From Seminavis robusta (lineage: Eukaryota > Bacillariophyta > Bacillariophyceae > Naviculales > Naviculaceae): a DNA stretch of 64,000 nt. Both the position numbers and the translations under genes were made by a program. Where the stretch lies: positions 1 to 64,000 of the forward strand of contig CAICTM010000378.1 in NCBI GenBank assembly GCA_903772945.1. The letters are read 5' to 3'. This document shows positions 44,913 to 55,204 of the stretch, in pieces. Below the pieces are notes generated by a model. That model was not told where the DNA came from, searched no databases, and was given only the letters and a program-made list of their open reading frames with translations. The stretch's first letter is position 1, and each line of letters begins with the position of its first letter.

Positions 44913-45873
44913 ATGTCCAGCTCCAGCAGCATCATTAACCATGTTCATGACAGCAACAACAACGGCAACGACCAGAAACAGAACTCAAACAAGAAAAGGG
45001 GCGGGCGAAACCCAAAGCACGGTCGTGGGATAGGTCGTGGCCGTGGCCAAGGGAAGCCGAAAACGGGGAGTGGCGTGGACCAAACACAATGGCGAAGCCT
45101 TGATAAAAACTACCGGAAATGGCTTGTGGAGTTTGGGTTGGCTGTCAACGCTGCGGCATTTATGCTTTGTCTGTTCAGCAGAAACTGGACATTCAAAGAG
45201 AATACCGGTCGCAATCACAGGATGAAAACTTCAAGAATCTGCTTGTGGAGGTTGCTTCTAAGAACATGGCGGCAGGATGGAATAAGATTAGCGAACATCG
45301 CACAACTCATGAGTCCCAGACAGTGAAACAGAATTCCATCAAGTACTACGGACTTGACGGAAATTACCACTGTCAGATTCTTGGGAATGGAATAGAGCAT
45401 GTTGTGAATGCTCACATCTGGCCGCACAACAATAGAGAAAACCTGCCTCTGGTTACGTTGGAAGAGACAGATATTGACAACCCGAAGAATGTTCTTCGCC
45501 TTCATTCAGATATTGAATGGCACTTTGATCGATTCTTCCGTACATTTGTGCAATCAGGAGCTGATTTATTGTCAAAATTTGGATCCAAAACGTTGGAACA
45601 GCTCCCCTGAAAGACACCAATCCGCCTCGTACACTGGGGAGCATTGAGGGTCAACCATTCTTGTTTCCAACTGTACATCAAGAGAATCGCCCATGGAGCC
45701 ATCTCCTTACCACACATTCTATTTTTGCTCACCGCCAAGCTCGGGAAAATGGTTTCTTGAAGGATGACCAAGTGACAAGTGCAGAGTGTTCTGCAGTGGA
45801 GCTCCTGCAGTTTTCGGTGGACAAAGAGGCTCAGGCCCGAATGAAACAATTCGTCAATTCGAGCAATTATTAG
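44913..45873 (+). pseudogene. HNH-nuclease-like protein, two frame breaks
   Basis: The start (MSSSSSIINHVHDSNNNGND) leads into an Arg/Gly/Lys-rich tail (GRGIGRGRGQGKPKTGSG). The frame then moves, between about 45120 and 45240, into a part reading LDIQREYRSQSQDENFKNLL. That part includes YGLDGNYHCQILGNG, VVNAHIWPHNN and LEETDIDNPKNVLRLHSDIE. The Cys, the Ala-His-Ile and the Asn/His spacing resemble HNH_2-type nuclease domains common in diatom genomes. A second frame move near 45590 continues as GSIEGQPFLFPTVHQENRPW to a stop at 45873. Both moves are consistent with single-base losses, so this may be a working gene with consensus errors. Its role is unknown; some relatives may be mobile-element-derived. 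Confidence 0.55.
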
Positions 45874-46101
45874 GACTATAGTATGTGTTTGCGAATATAT
45901 TGTGTGCTTGCGAGCGCGTCTGCAGAAGGTAGCTAGCCTGAGAAGGGGGTGATGATGATGATACAAACCTCGTTCATGTCGAAGATGTCGAGCGTGCACA
46001 AGAAGCTGGATGAAGACGAGAGAGCTAACATGGAAAAGCAAACAGCACTTACTTGCAAAGAGACTTCAATGTATGATATTTCAAAGCTTTCTAACTAGCT
46101 A

Positions 46102-47076
46102 CTAGTAGTCGAGCCCATGACCATACTCAGCGTAACTACACGCATCCAGTTTGAAATACAGATCTTCGTCGCTGTCATCCTCATAGAAGGTATTCATGGG
46201 ACGAGATGCCCGAGTTGGTACTGCTTTGGGACGCATCATGCTGGTTCCTTCCTGTGGGCGAAAGTATTGTCGTTGATCGGTTGGTTTGGACCAATTTCCT
46301 TTGCAAAATTCATTGCACCGGTGGTTGCTAAAGAAAGTGCTAATGCCCTGAGGTCCCAAGTCAGTGACGCCATATGCTTTGTTGCGTGAGAGAATCACTG
46401 GATCGGTCAACACAACTGAAGTGGCATAGACTCCACCCTGCAGATCACAGAGGACCACATTACCACCGGAAGCATGGTAGGAGTAGTGACTGAGGGCTTG
46501 CATGACTCTCGGCCAGGGTGTGGAATCATCTGCCCAACCCGTATTGGAATTGAACTTTTGGTAGTTTTGAATGAATGGTTCCTGGAGACACTTGCGGCCA
46601 GCCCAGCCACCGCCAGATGTGTTTTTGAACGTCCAAACCTCGGGTATGTTAATCTGTATCAGTTTGTTGATTTGTTTGGTTCGATTCCACTGTTGAATAA
46701 TCTCCAAGGCCTTGTTCATGGCTTCAATGTCCTTGTCAAAGAAGGTAGCCTCAAAGACAGCGCCACTCTTGAACCACTTGCAGACGCATGCTTGACCCGA
46801 TCTGCCACCCTTTACATATTGACCCTTGGCCACCCATCGAAAGCCACCTTCGGCAAATGGATGGTCCAGATCGTAGGTTTGAAAGGTGGCTTCTTGGGCA
46901 TTATTGCGCCGAGCCGTTTGGGACGCATCCACTCCGTCACTTCCGGTAGCAGGAGCGCCTCCACCGTTGATACAGGAATGACATCGCGAGACACCAACTG
47001 ACTTTCTCCACTGATTGTTGCTGTAGGAATGGCGGTCCAGCACCCTGTTGCAAGTGGCACACTGACGGGTTGACAT
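46102..47076 (-). CDS. alpha-kinase with N-terminal Stc1-like zinc finger
   Basis: From Met 47076 the frame gives 324 residues; an upstream Met at 47349 would add a 91-residue hydrophobic and basic stretch that overlaps likely promoter and is not favoured. Residues ~4-33 (RQCATCNRVLDRHSYSNNQW, then SRCHSCI) form a C-x2-C...C-x2-C finger resembling Stc1 domains. The rest is an atypical alpha-kinase (MHCK/eEF2-kinase family): GQACVCKWFKSG, IPEVWTF, CLQEPFIQNYQKFN, NVVLCDLQGGVY with the catalytic DLQG, and TDLGPQGISTFFSNHRCNEF, whose His/Cys residues (HRCNEFC) bind structural zinc in the family. It should phosphorylate Ser/Thr in helical targets; substrate unknown. Single exon, ~230 bp from the HNH-like gene. 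Confidence 0.82.
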   Translation of the reverse strand: MSTRQCATCNRVLDRHSYSNNQWRKSVGVSRCHSCINGGGAPATGSDGVDASQTARRNNAQEATFQTYDLDHPFAEGGFRWVAKGQYVKGGRSGQACVCKWFKSGAVFEATFFDKDIEAMNKALEIIQQWNRTKQINKLIQINIPEVWTFKNTSGGGWAGRKCLQEPFIQNYQKFNSNTGWADDSTPWPRVMQALSHYSYHASGGNVVLCDLQGGVYATSVVLTDPVILSRNKAYGVTDLGPQGISTFFSNHRCNEFCKGNWSKPTDQRQYFRPQEGTSMMRPKAVPTRASRPMNTFYEDDSDEDLYFKLDACSYAEYGHGLDY

Positions 47077-47614
47077 GATGGCTACAACCTTCAATGCTGT
47101 TATCTTCCTCCTCCTATGACATAGATCGACGTGCCAATGAGCAATCGGGTTGTGAGGGGATCTTCTTGCAGGGCGAGATCCCAAGAAAATCCGACCTGGA
47201 TCCATACAAACCAGTTTAGCTGTCAAAGATATTTGAATTGTTTTTGTCAAAAAAGAAGGCTCCCGCGGGATTGATATACGCGCATTGGCCACCACGACCA
47301 CGACCACATGGACACACGCGGAAGCAAAACCAAAGAACAGAGCCATCACAATGAGAAGTGCGTGAGATCTGGCAACGCTGAATCCGTGGACGCTGGGACC
47401 TCAACATCACATCACCTTGGACCTCAACACAACATCACCTTGGACCACTTCCGCATGCAATAGTGTGCTTTGGAGGCACTTGTAGCTGCGATTATCTACT
47501 CGAGTAGCTGCCTTGCTCGCCCCCGCTGATTATCCTGCCGATTGTTGCGGCAGGCTACCCCGTTTGCATTATTAGTTCAGGTGCAACTTTGTTTATCTAT
47601 CTATCTCAAGCAAG
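47077..47614. promoter_or_regulatory. divergent promoter region of alpha-kinase and AGC kinase
   Basis: The two kinase genes diverge from this ~540-bp region. A near-repeat, ACCTCAACATCACATCACCTTGG / ACCTCAACACAACATCACCTTGG, occurs at about 47400-47445. TATC repeats lie just upstream of the AGC kinase ATG. No gene is supported. Confidence 0.5.
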
Positions 47615-50600
47615 ATGGTGGCAGCTGCCAAGACGGCGGATACAGTGGTGGATGCGGTGGATTTGCTGGATGCTTCCTTTCACAACCTGGCAACGGTCGA
47701 GGAGAATGACGTCCAAAAAATCAAGTCACCGGGCCGTGATGAAGATTTTGTAGCCTTTGTGGAGGGTAGCAAGCCTCTCAAGGAGAACACGGCCGAAGAC
47801 ATGCTATCCAATTCGGCGCGATCACTGCATAATAACAATAAAGACGACAAGGCCGAATTGGAGGAAATCCGACGAGATATTCAACAAGGACTGGAACCCG
47901 ATTTGGTAGTGACGGATACCTGTAGCAAGAGAACCTCGGTCACCAGTCTTCAAAATGGAGAACTGTCGCTGCCAACAGAACCACAACCCAAACGCTTCAC
48001 GTCTCCCAAAGATTTCGAGTTGCTCAAAGTCATTGGAATGGGAGCTTTTGGAAAAGTACTGCAGGTCCGAAACCGCACATCTGGACAAATTTTAGCCATG
48101 AAAGTTATCTCCAAACGATTGCTCAAGCGAAAGAGTGGTTATGTCGAAAACATTCGTGCCGAACGCAATATTCTCACACGAGTCCGACATCCATTTGTCG
48201 TCATGATGCATGTGGTAAGTGTAGTATCCAACAAACAAACAAACAAACAAACAAACCCGCAAATGAATGGCATATCTGATTCATTCTCACGACTTTTTGC
48301 TGTTTCTTGGATTATTATCTATCTTTGGCTGTCATCAGTCCTTTCAAAGCAAGTTCAAGCTCTTTATTGTCATGGATTTTCTTGCTGGGGGAGAACTGTT
48401 TCTTCGTCTAGGTATGGCCGCCATCCAAACAAGTCTTGTCCCTGTTTGTGATCCCCTCCTTGCTCTATACCGTACTCACACTATCTTTCTTACTTGTTCC
48501 TGTTTCCATCAATTCCAGGACGGGAGGGGATTTTCTTAGAAAAGACGGCAGCATTCTATCTAGCAGAAATCATCTTGGCGCTAGAATTTCTTCACAATCT
48601 GGGTACGTACAACCTCATTCATGGCATTCTTCAGGGCTTACCAACAAACTTTTACTTACTTTCTCACTCATGACCATCATAAACACAGGCGTGCTCCATC
48701 GTGATTTGGTAAGTCATCTGCTGCACATGCTGTTGTTAAGTATCAAGGTAGTTCCCAAAATCTTATATTCTTTCTTCATGCCTACTCTAGAAACCCGAGA
48801 ACATTCTCTTGGGTGAAGATGGACATGTGTGCTTGACAGATTTCGGATTGGCCAAAGACTTTTCGGGTGAGGGAGGGTTCCAGAACGATGATCACGAAGC
48901 GCGAGCTTCCACCATTTGTGGAACAATAGGTAAGAAGCAAAAATAGAGTGTGGATTCGATTCATGAATGCATTGGATTGGAATACTGATGAGTGCTCTCG
49001 GTTTCTCTCTGTCTAAAGAATACATGGCACCGGAGATGGTCGCTCGCAAGGGTTATGGTCGTGCCGCAGATTATTGGTCACTGGGTTGTATCGCCTACGA
49101 AATGCTCAATGGACTCCCACCCTTCCGATCAAAAATGGGGTCCAAGGATTTGTTTCGCAAAATCATGTCCGAAAAAGTCAAAATGCCTGATGGAGCCTCT
49201 GCTGCGGCTTGTAAACTGCTCAAAGGATTGCTTCATAGAACGCCACATTCACGGTTGGGCGCGGCGCGGAGTACCATGTTTGAAGTCGGAGGACCGGCTG
49301 GACTCAAAAAGGTGGATTTCTTCAAAACAATTGATTGGGAAAAGTTGGAACGGAAGGAAGTGGAGCCACCCGAACGATTGACTGTACAGAATGATCAAGA
49401 TTTGCAGCATTTTCATGATGAGTAAGTGATAATGACTGTGGCGGTTGCACGCAAGTTGATGGATCCGCTCTCTAACTTGATTCGAATCATTCGATCTGTT
49501 GTTCCGTTCATTGCAGATTTACCACAATGCCGCTACCTCGATCCGTTGTCGTGGAGACTCACGACAGTTTCGTTGCGAGGAGAATTGAATCCGACAATTT
49601 TAGGGGTTTCTCTTTTATCCAGGAAGACTTTATGTTGCCCGAGAGGGACCAACAGGAGCTTGAGAATTATTGGAACAGCGCTGACGAAGAAGGGGAGTCC
49701 GAGTCGGAATGTGCCTCGAGCAAAATGGGATCCGATGACGGAAAACCACAGGAGCCGATTGTGCCAATTGAACCCGAAAAGAAAAAGAGGCCGCCGCGAA
49801 AGCGAAAGAAAAAGAACAAGGTGGCCGAGACGGCTGCAAACATTGCGGGAGCGGGTTCCGATCTTGCCTTGAGTGTCAAGAGCGAAGAGTCCGATGTGAC
49901 ACCAAAGCAACAACATGCATCCACTCCTGTCAACGGCGCTATCACAACGCCTCCAAAGGCCGAGACTGTTGCCGCAAAGGTTTCCCCACAGAATGCGAAA
50001 CCAGCTACCACACAAAAGTCAAAGACTTTGCATGCAGCTCCGGCACATCCACCCAAGGTTGATGCTCGGCAGGCTGCCAAAGCCGGGCCCCCAGGGACGA
50101 CGCCCAAAGCGCAGCCCCTTCAACAACAACCAACGCGACAGCAACCAGGAAGGGGTCAACCAAAGCAGCCACAGCGGAACCCACAACAACCATGGGGACA
50201 GCAGCAACAGCCGTATTCGCTGGACCGATCGCGGAACCTAAAGTATGCTCCGCCACAAAGGCGAGGTCTCGCTCCCACTCAAGGGAGCTTGGAAGGTGCT
50301 GGTCCCCATTACTCGCAGCAACACGGTGTGCAGCAGAAGAAAGGATGGACTGTTGTTGCGCAACCAACCGCTACGCCTCCAGCACCTCGCGGGTGGGCCA
50401 ACCAATCCACACCTAACCGTCCCTCCCCCCAGACCCAATCCACACCCACCCGTCCCACCGGCCCCAATCCTACAACTCCACGTGGGCCTGCACCAGGCTC
50501 GTGGGCTGCCAAAATTAGCTCTCAAAAGCCGCCAACACGTGCCGCCAAAATTATGGAGCCACCGCCACCCCCGTCGCCCATGACCACGCGACAAGCAATC

Positions 50601-50786
50601 GTAGATGTTCCTCCATCGCCGTCCTCCGATTGGCGCAGCCACACCATGAGTCCATCTCCCCGAAAAGCAAAGACTGCGGAGAATTGGCCTGGATTGAGCG
50701 ACTTTCCAGCTCCACCCACTCTAAAGCCCACGACACCTAGTAAGGCTATGAAGCCGCTACAAGGCGCTTGGGCCTCGAGAAAGTAA
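47615..50786 (+). CDS. AGC-family Ser/Thr protein kinase with long Pro/Gln-rich tail, seven exons
   Basis: Exons are 47615-48214, 48339-48411, 48519-48602, 48689-48708 (20 nt), 48791-48929, 49019-49421 and 49517-50786; all joins are GT-AG and in frame, 862 residues. The catalytic domain (~residues 130-410) shows GMGAFGKV, the ATP-site Lys in LAMKVI, the HRD loop in [24 protein letters not shown] and EYMAPEM. The AGC tail includes [11 protein letters not shown] and a hydrophobic motif [10 protein letters not shown], in the position of the S6K/SGK regulatory site. An S6-kinase-like or AKT-like role is likely, activated by a PDK1-type kinase; the exact subfamily is uncertain. The last ~330 residues are basic then Gln/Pro-rich and disordered, ending near [14 protein letters not shown]. 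Expected cytosolic. Confidence 0.85.
48231..48256 (+). repeat. ACAA microsatellite in AGC kinase intron 1
   Basis: ACAA/CAAA repeats about six times within intron 1 (48215-48338). Confidence 0.9.
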
Positions 50787-51029
50787 GAAAGTGGTGCCCA
50801 GCTAGCTATGCATCTACGGCAGCTTTCATCCACTGTTTTCTTGTGTGCAAAACGGGAGAGATTGATGAAAATAAATTGTTAATATGAGATGAAGTATAAG
50901 CTATGGCTTGCTAATATGACGATTCGATTCGATTCCATTACTAGTAACCCACAGAGTAAAAAGATTCGATTCGATGGTGCAGAACACATCGCATCCACAG
51001 TGGTGCTGTAGATTAGATGTTGTAGCTTC

Positions 51030-51632
51030 TTACTCGTCGTCCGAGTCTTCATCGGTATTGCGATACGAGCGCTTCACATCCACGGGAACATTCCTCGACT
51101 TCCTGGTCGGTTCCTTCGTCCAATAGAGACCCAATCTTTTGCCCTCGTCGTCGTTGTCAGGCAAAGCTGTCGAGGTTTTGCTGCCAGTTGCGGTGGCTTT
51201 GGTGTTCTTGGCACTCATCTTGCTCGTTCTGGCAGTACTAGTAGTACTTGTAGTACTTGTAATCGTCTTCCTGTTCACTTCGGTCGTCGTTGAGCAAAGA
51301 TTACTCTCCTCTTCTTGCTCTTCATCCTTTGCCTCGTCACCTCGGATTTCAATTTTTGCGCTGCCAAAAGCCTTTACCAAAGCTTCCAATTCGTCCGACG
51401 TCACATAGTGTTCTTGTTTCGAGGAGTGCCTCGAGCACGCTTTGAGGGGCGTAACGACCAACTTTGCAGACCATCCCGTAGTGAGTCCAACATCCGAATC
51501 GTGGTCCTGGGGTTTACCACCGCCCACGGGCACATTCTCGTTCTCGTGGAGGAGGCAACTATCAGGAGTATCTTTGAAAGTATCTGGGAAAGCTTTGCTC
51601 AGTGGGGTCATCTTTTTGGTGTTGAGCTTCAT
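51030..51632 (-). CDS. hypothetical acidic, Thr/Ser-rich protein
   Basis: The frame from Met 51632 (MKLNTKKMTPLSKAFPDTFK) gives 200 residues; an upstream Met at 51752 would add 40 Lys/Ser-rich residues and cannot be excluded. The middle has a short helical, acidic region (VTSDELEALVKAFGSAKIEI, then EAKDEEQEEESN). A Thr/Ser-rich run and a basic tail with SRNVPVDVKRSYRNTDEDSD follow. No signal peptide, membrane segment or known domain is seen. It is convergent with the AGC kinase, whose stop is ~240 bp away. Function unknown. Confidence 0.5.
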   Translation of the reverse strand: MKLNTKKMTPLSKAFPDTFKDTPDSCLLHENENVPVGGGKPQDHDSDVGLTTGWSAKLVVTPLKACSRHSSKQEHYVTSDELEALVKAFGSAKIEIRGDEAKDEEQEEESNLCSTTTEVNRKTITSTTSTTSTARTSKMSAKNTKATATGSKTSTALPDNDDEGKRLGLYWTKEPTRKSRNVPVDVKRSYRNTDEDSDDE

Positions 51633-52197
51633 GGTGATGCGGTAGTAGTGAGATGATTGGTAGAGGTTGGATTGCTTTTTGGGGTAGCTTTTGGTTTTCT
51701 TGTTTTCTGTTTTAGAGATTGTGAGACTGATGCTTGGACGATTTGCCTCCAACTCGTGCGATCATCCAGCGACTCTAGGCACGATGGTTCGACAGTTTGC
51801 GACGTTCATCGTGGAGTCTCTCCTTCACTTGAAAGCCTCAGAGCGAAAGCTTTTGTCGACGAGCGAGGAGCGAACACGGCAAGTGCTAAAAAATGAGGGC
51901 GTGGGAGTGGTGTCGTGCGAGCGGTTGAGGGTCGACGGGGTTCACAGCTCTGCTGGTTACTACTGGAGTAGCGGTACCGGTAGATCTTGGATGACGTCAA
52001 GGATCTTTGTGGGTGTACATGTCAGCGGTGAGAACACTTTGAGGATCACTTTCGACGAGACAACCCCATCAATGATGCTCTTGAAAGGTCGACGCCACAG
52101 ATCGCATTACATGTAGTTAGTTGTACTGGGGTAGCTTTGCATTGTGTTGTCATTCATATTCATTATCACTCCTCTTTGATAATAGCAAGCAGCAACC
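51633..52197. promoter_or_regulatory. divergent region upstream of hypothetical gene and glycerol kinase
   Basis: This ~565-bp interval should hold promoters for both neighbours. An open frame on the plus strand (51691-52116) is present but has no recognisable domain and ends ~80 bp before the glycerol kinase ATG; I treat it as chance. Confidence 0.4.
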
Positions 52198-54151
52198 ATG
52201 GTAGACGGAGAAACGAAGAAAACATTCCCTGTGAAGGCATGGGTAGATGAAAAGATTTTGGCCGAGGGCCTTAAAATGAAACCAGAACTGATTGGCTCGA
52301 TCGATAATGGAACTTCTTCCACTCGTTTTCTCTTGTTTACTCCTCAAGGGAAAATTGGAGCTTCGGCTCAGGTATGTTTTACTCTGTCTCATTGGGAGTA
52401 TTATTATCTACTGTTCTATCCCAACTGGTCATCTTTTCCTCTTTTCTTTCCATTTTAGGTCGAATATACCCAATATTTCCCTTCTGGAGAGGATAAAAGT
52501 GGATGGCACGAACACGATCCCGTGGAGATTTGGGAGTCTGTCGTCACGTGCATCCAGGCCGTACTGAAGGAACTAGAAAAGGCCAAAATCAAAGATCGGC
52601 CCATTGCTGCCATTGGGATCACCAATCAACGAGAAACCACCATTGCCTGGGATGCCGACACGGGCGTACCCTACTACAATGCCATTGTATGGGATGACCT
52701 ACGAACCACAGGTATTGCCGATGAGATTGCCCAGGGCAATGCCGACCGTTTCCGTGGAAAAACCGGACTTCCCCTTGCGAGTTATTTTGCGGGTACCAAA
52801 GTCAAATGGCTCGTAGACAATGTGCCCCAATTACGCCAAGACTTGAGAGACCGCGAAAAATCCTCCAGTGTCCGCTTTGGAACGGTCGATTCTTGGTTAC
52901 TCTATCAACTCACTGGAACCAAATCACGCGCCCAAGGAGCTGCCAATTTTAACGGAATGTTTGCTACCGATGTCAGTAATGCCTCACGATGGCTCTTTTT
53001 GGATCTCAAAACGGTGCAATGGGACCAGGGTCTCGTGGATGCCATTTGTTCCCCCCACAAGGTTCCTCTCTCGGCATTGCCCACCATTATGCCATCCAGT
53101 CATCATTATGGCGTCTGCCAAAGCATTTCCGAAATTCAGGGTGTCCCACTCACGGCCATTCTGGGAGATCAACAGGCAGCACTGTTTGGACAGTGTGCCT
53201 TTGATGCTGGCAAGGCCAAATGTACCTACGGGACGGGACTCTTTCTCATGAAGAATACCGGCACCCGACAAGTTGCCAGCACACACGGCATGCTCACGAC
53301 GGTGGCCTATCAGATTGGACAAAAGGGCAAGGTATACTACGCGTTGGAAGGCAGTGTCAGTCATTCCGGTAGTACTATCCAGTGGCTCCGAGACAAACTC
53401 AACATTATCCAATCTGCTCCCGAATCGGAATCGTTGGCCAAGGGGACCCAAAGCAACGAAGGATTGTACCTGGTCCCTGCCTTTGCAGGATTGTTTGCGC
53501 CTCATTGGAGATCCGATGCCAGAGCTTGTATTGTGGGCATGACGGCCAGTCATCACAAGGGCCACATTTGCAGGGCGGCGCTGGAAGCTGCCTGCTATCA
53601 AGCGCGTGAAGTCTTTGAAGCCATTGTGGCCGATTCCCCGTTTGATCTCAAGTCCCTCTCGGTTGATGGTGAGTTTGTTTTTAGCTGGTTGTTTTGGACA
53701 GAGAATAGCAAACGAAGCAAGGAAACATGTCAACTTACAACATTGCGTGTTTTGTATTGATCCAGGTGGAGCCACGGAAAACAGACTCATGATGCAGTTT
53801 CAATCGGATATGCTGGACTTGACCGTCATTCGACCCGAAGTAGGTGAGACGACAGCGTTGGGCGCGGCGTTTGCAGCAGGACTGGCCGTCGGCGTGTGGA
53901 AGGATTTGGAGGAATTGAACAAGCTTCGCGCTATTAAAGAAAAGTTTCAACCTAGCATGGATGCGCGAGTCCGAGAAAAGAATTGGCAGGGATGGCAAAA
54001 GGCAGTATCTCGAAGTTTGGGATGGATAGACTCGGATGCGGTGGAGGATACGACAGAGAGAGCAGGTTCCCTGGCCGAGATGGCTCCTTACGTTGCTTTG
54101 ACCGGCCTGGCGTTGGGAGTAGGGTTCCTCTTGGGCCAGAGGAACAAGTAG
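52198..54151 (+). CDS. GK: glycerol kinase with C-terminal membrane segment, three exons
   Basis: Exons are 52198-52371, 52459-53668 and 53766-54151; GT-AG joins keep frame, 589 residues. It is an FGGY-family kinase that makes sn-glycerol 3-phosphate from glycerol and ATP. Signatures are GSIDNGTSSTRFLLF (phosphate loop), AAIGITNQRETTIAWD, FGTVDSWLLYQLTGTKS, GDQQAALFGQ, KCTYGTGLFLM, YALEGSVSHSGSTIQWLRD and DGGATENRLMMQFQSDML (adenosine site). After the usual end of the fold, residues ~565-586 are hydrophobic (MAPYVALTGLALGVGFLLGQ) and followed by RNK. This resembles a tail anchor, as in animal glycerol kinases bound to the mitochondrial outer membrane. The N-terminal ~30 residues (ETKKTFPVKAWVDEKILAEG) are extra. 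Confidence 0.94.
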
Positions 54152-55204
54152 TTTCGCTTGGCCCGGAAGAGCAAGTAGGTTTTGGACTCCTCAGTGAGTG
54201 TGCATTACTATAGCTTAGCTAGATGAAGTGTCGTATATGACTAGCCTGCAATCAACTGTACCGGTACAGCACACTGTAAAAGCACACCTGTGAGCCAAAT
54301 CAAAACCATGCTCCAAGCGGGACTTCTTTTGCAACCCCTTGCTACCCCAAAGCTCAGACTAAACTCAGTATTCCTACTAGCTAGCTAGTACCGTACCCCC
54401 AGATGATGTTCTACGTCTGGACACACCGGTAAGGTGGAAGCATAGGAAAAGAAGGGACTGCATGATGTACATAATGGACATCATGATGTATTACCCGTGC
54501 CTTGGCTTTTAATTCATTGAAAGCTAGCTTGATAGGGAAGGGTGCTGCGGCCACCATCACTACTGTACATGTGTCGTAGGTCTACTAGCTAGTACTAGTA
54601 CGGTCTAGCTATGATAGCCAGAGTACCGGGAGTCATTGAACAAGTGTGCTTCCTGTAGAAAATGTTCCCCATCATGTGCGGAAGCTACTATTAATTAATA
54701 GTAGCTATTTAGCAGATAGCAATATTATTGCTATACTCGAGAAAAAATTACGTCCGTTGCAGGGAGCAGCTCGTATGTGCCCATCACTGTCATACTCGAC
54801 TCTCGACGGAGGCACTATCTGAGAATGGTGTGAAGGCGCTCTCTTCACTATAGCAACAACTTTGAAGCTAGTAGGAATAGCCTCGTCGATACCTTAACAA
54901 CTATCTGCACAAAGGAAGGAGTGGTACTAGTAGCTGATTGCCTATACTATACCCCTGCCATCCAACTCCTCAGTCGTTTCTTTCCCGGAACGGTCTTTCC
55001 AACAAGAGTATAAGAGTGAGGCTTGACTGGTGCATCCCACTACTGTCGTCCAGAAGGAGATAACACCGACTTGGGTATCACCGCGAATCTATGCAAGCCA
55101 TTGTGTTTTGAAAAAGAGGTTCTATATACTCACTATACATTAATTGCAACTGGGGGTATACGAGATCTTTTAATTAATAAGAACAACACACCAAGATCAA
55201 TAAT
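54152..55204. other. intergenic with palindromes, upstream of DOCK-family gene
   Basis: No gene is supported in this ~1-kb stretch. It is rich in CTAG words (54375-54390, 54520, 54580-54600) and has two palindromes (54683-54706 and 54716-54734). Its right end should hold the promoter of the plus-strand DOCK-family gene. Confidence 0.5.
54683..54734. repeat. 24-bp perfect palindrome and adjacent short hairpin
   Basis: 54683-54706 is a perfect palindrome centred on TTAATTAA (left half AGCTACTATTAA). Directly after it, 54716-54734 has ATAGCAAT arms around ATT. The function is unknown. Confidence 0.85.

Noticed and set aside
46102-47349. 415-residue version of the alpha-kinase starting at 47349
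   Set aside because: The extra N-terminus overlaps the divergent promoter region and lacks similarity to anything; the Met at 47076 directly precedes the zinc finger.
51691-52116. 141-codon plus-strand frame before glycerol kinase
   Set aside because: No recognisable domain; it lies in a divergent promoter region and shows no splice link to the kinase.
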